33,163 nt of DNA from Anaerolineales bacterium. GTDB lineage: Bacteria; Chloroflexota; Anaerolineae; Anaerolineales; DRMV01. Below are positions 32,752 to 33,163 of the stretch, piece by piece. The notes beneath the pieces were generated by a model. It worked only from the letters and a program-made list of their open reading frames with translations. It was not told where the DNA came from and ran no database searches. The stretch is taken from the NCBI GenBank assembly GCA_026985995.1, contig JALSPJ010000170.1:1-33163 (forward strand), read 5' to 3'. The first letter of the stretch is position 1. Each line of letters starts with the position of its first letter. The translations under genes and the position numbers were made by a program.

Positions 32752-33099
32752 GTGAACCGCGATGCAGGCAAATTCTGGTGGTTGGTGCAGGCCTTTTCGG
32801 GCGTGGCCCTGGTGCTCCTGCTGGGTATGCACTTCATCGCCCAGCACTATGTCGCCCAGGGTGGCCTGCGCACTTATGCCGATGTAGTGGCTTATCTGGA
32901 CTCGCCCTGGGTGCTGGCCCTGGAAACGCTGTTTTTGGTGGTGGTGGCGGTGCACGCGGCCCTGGGTTTGCGGGCCGTGGCCCTCGATTTGGGCCTGGCC
33001 CGGGGCCAACAGCGCCTGGTCGATGGGGCCGTGGCCGGTTTCGCCCTGGCCGTGGTGTTTTACGGCCTGTGGCTCTTCACCCGTATCGGAGGCGGATGA
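32752..33099 (+). CDS. SdhD-type membrane anchor subunit
   Basis: GTG start 13 bp after the fusion gene; three TM helices with FSGVALVLLLGMHFIAQHY and VVAVHAALGLRAVALD (candidate heme/quinone His). Confidence 0.75.
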   Translation: MNRDAGKFWWLVQAFSGVALVLLLGMHFIAQHYVAQGGLRTYADVVAYLDSPWVLALETLFLVVVAVHAALGLRAVALDLGLARGQQRLVDGAVAGFALAVVFYGLWLFTRIGGG

Positions 33100-33100
33100 C

Positions 33101-33163
33101 ATGACTTCTTCGGGTTGGCTCAGCCCCGCGGCCGGGCGGCGCATTTTGACCGGCGTGTGGGTG
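33101..33163 (+). CDS. Unknown protein, 3' partial (runs off window)
   Basis: ATG 33101 after ATCGGAGGCGG; MTSSGWLSPAAGRRILTGVWV... too short to assign. Confidence 0.6.
   Translation, partial: MTSSGWLSPAAGRRILTGVWV

Overview
A 33-kb, very GC-rich bacterial window; family content and Thr/Pro-rich lipoprotein linkers suggest Chloroflexota, an inference from the sequence only. It is mostly ordinary chromosomal coding sequence: M42 peptidase, cysC, tRNA-Arg(UCG), DHA2-type MFS transporter, HNH protein, DUF92 protein, menC-like enolase-superfamily enzyme, mfd, orphan family-5 solute-binding protein, MBL hydrolase, alr, a 3-gene membrane operon, an ABC exporter and a CBM9-like lipoprotein. No CRISPR array or transposase was seen. 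The most interesting part is a glycerol operon at 25.9-33.1 kb: glpF-dhaK-dhaL-glpK-glpA, followed at 13-15 bp spacing by a fused SdhB-SdhC-type Fe-S/cytochrome b protein and an SdhD-type anchor. No SdhA and no GlpB/GlpC is visible, which suggests a chimeric glycerol-3-phosphate:quinone oxidoreductase (GlpA flavoprotein on an Sdh/Frd-type membrane module). Upstream are two near-identical 17-bp palindromic operators (TGTTYCAWCTTGAAACA) 32 bp apart and a sigma70-like promoter. Other points of interest are two intergenic repeat families (a ~195-bp C/G-tract palindromic element and a modular composite repeat with GGTTGGA heptamers), a recurrent extended -10 motif (GGTAYAAT) before most transcription units, an AT-rich mosaic lipoprotein island with a probably disrupted secreted-protein gene, a Cas4-N-terminus-like miniprotein with a TM helix, and a secreted protein with two tandem 'YYAYNWFYN' domains.
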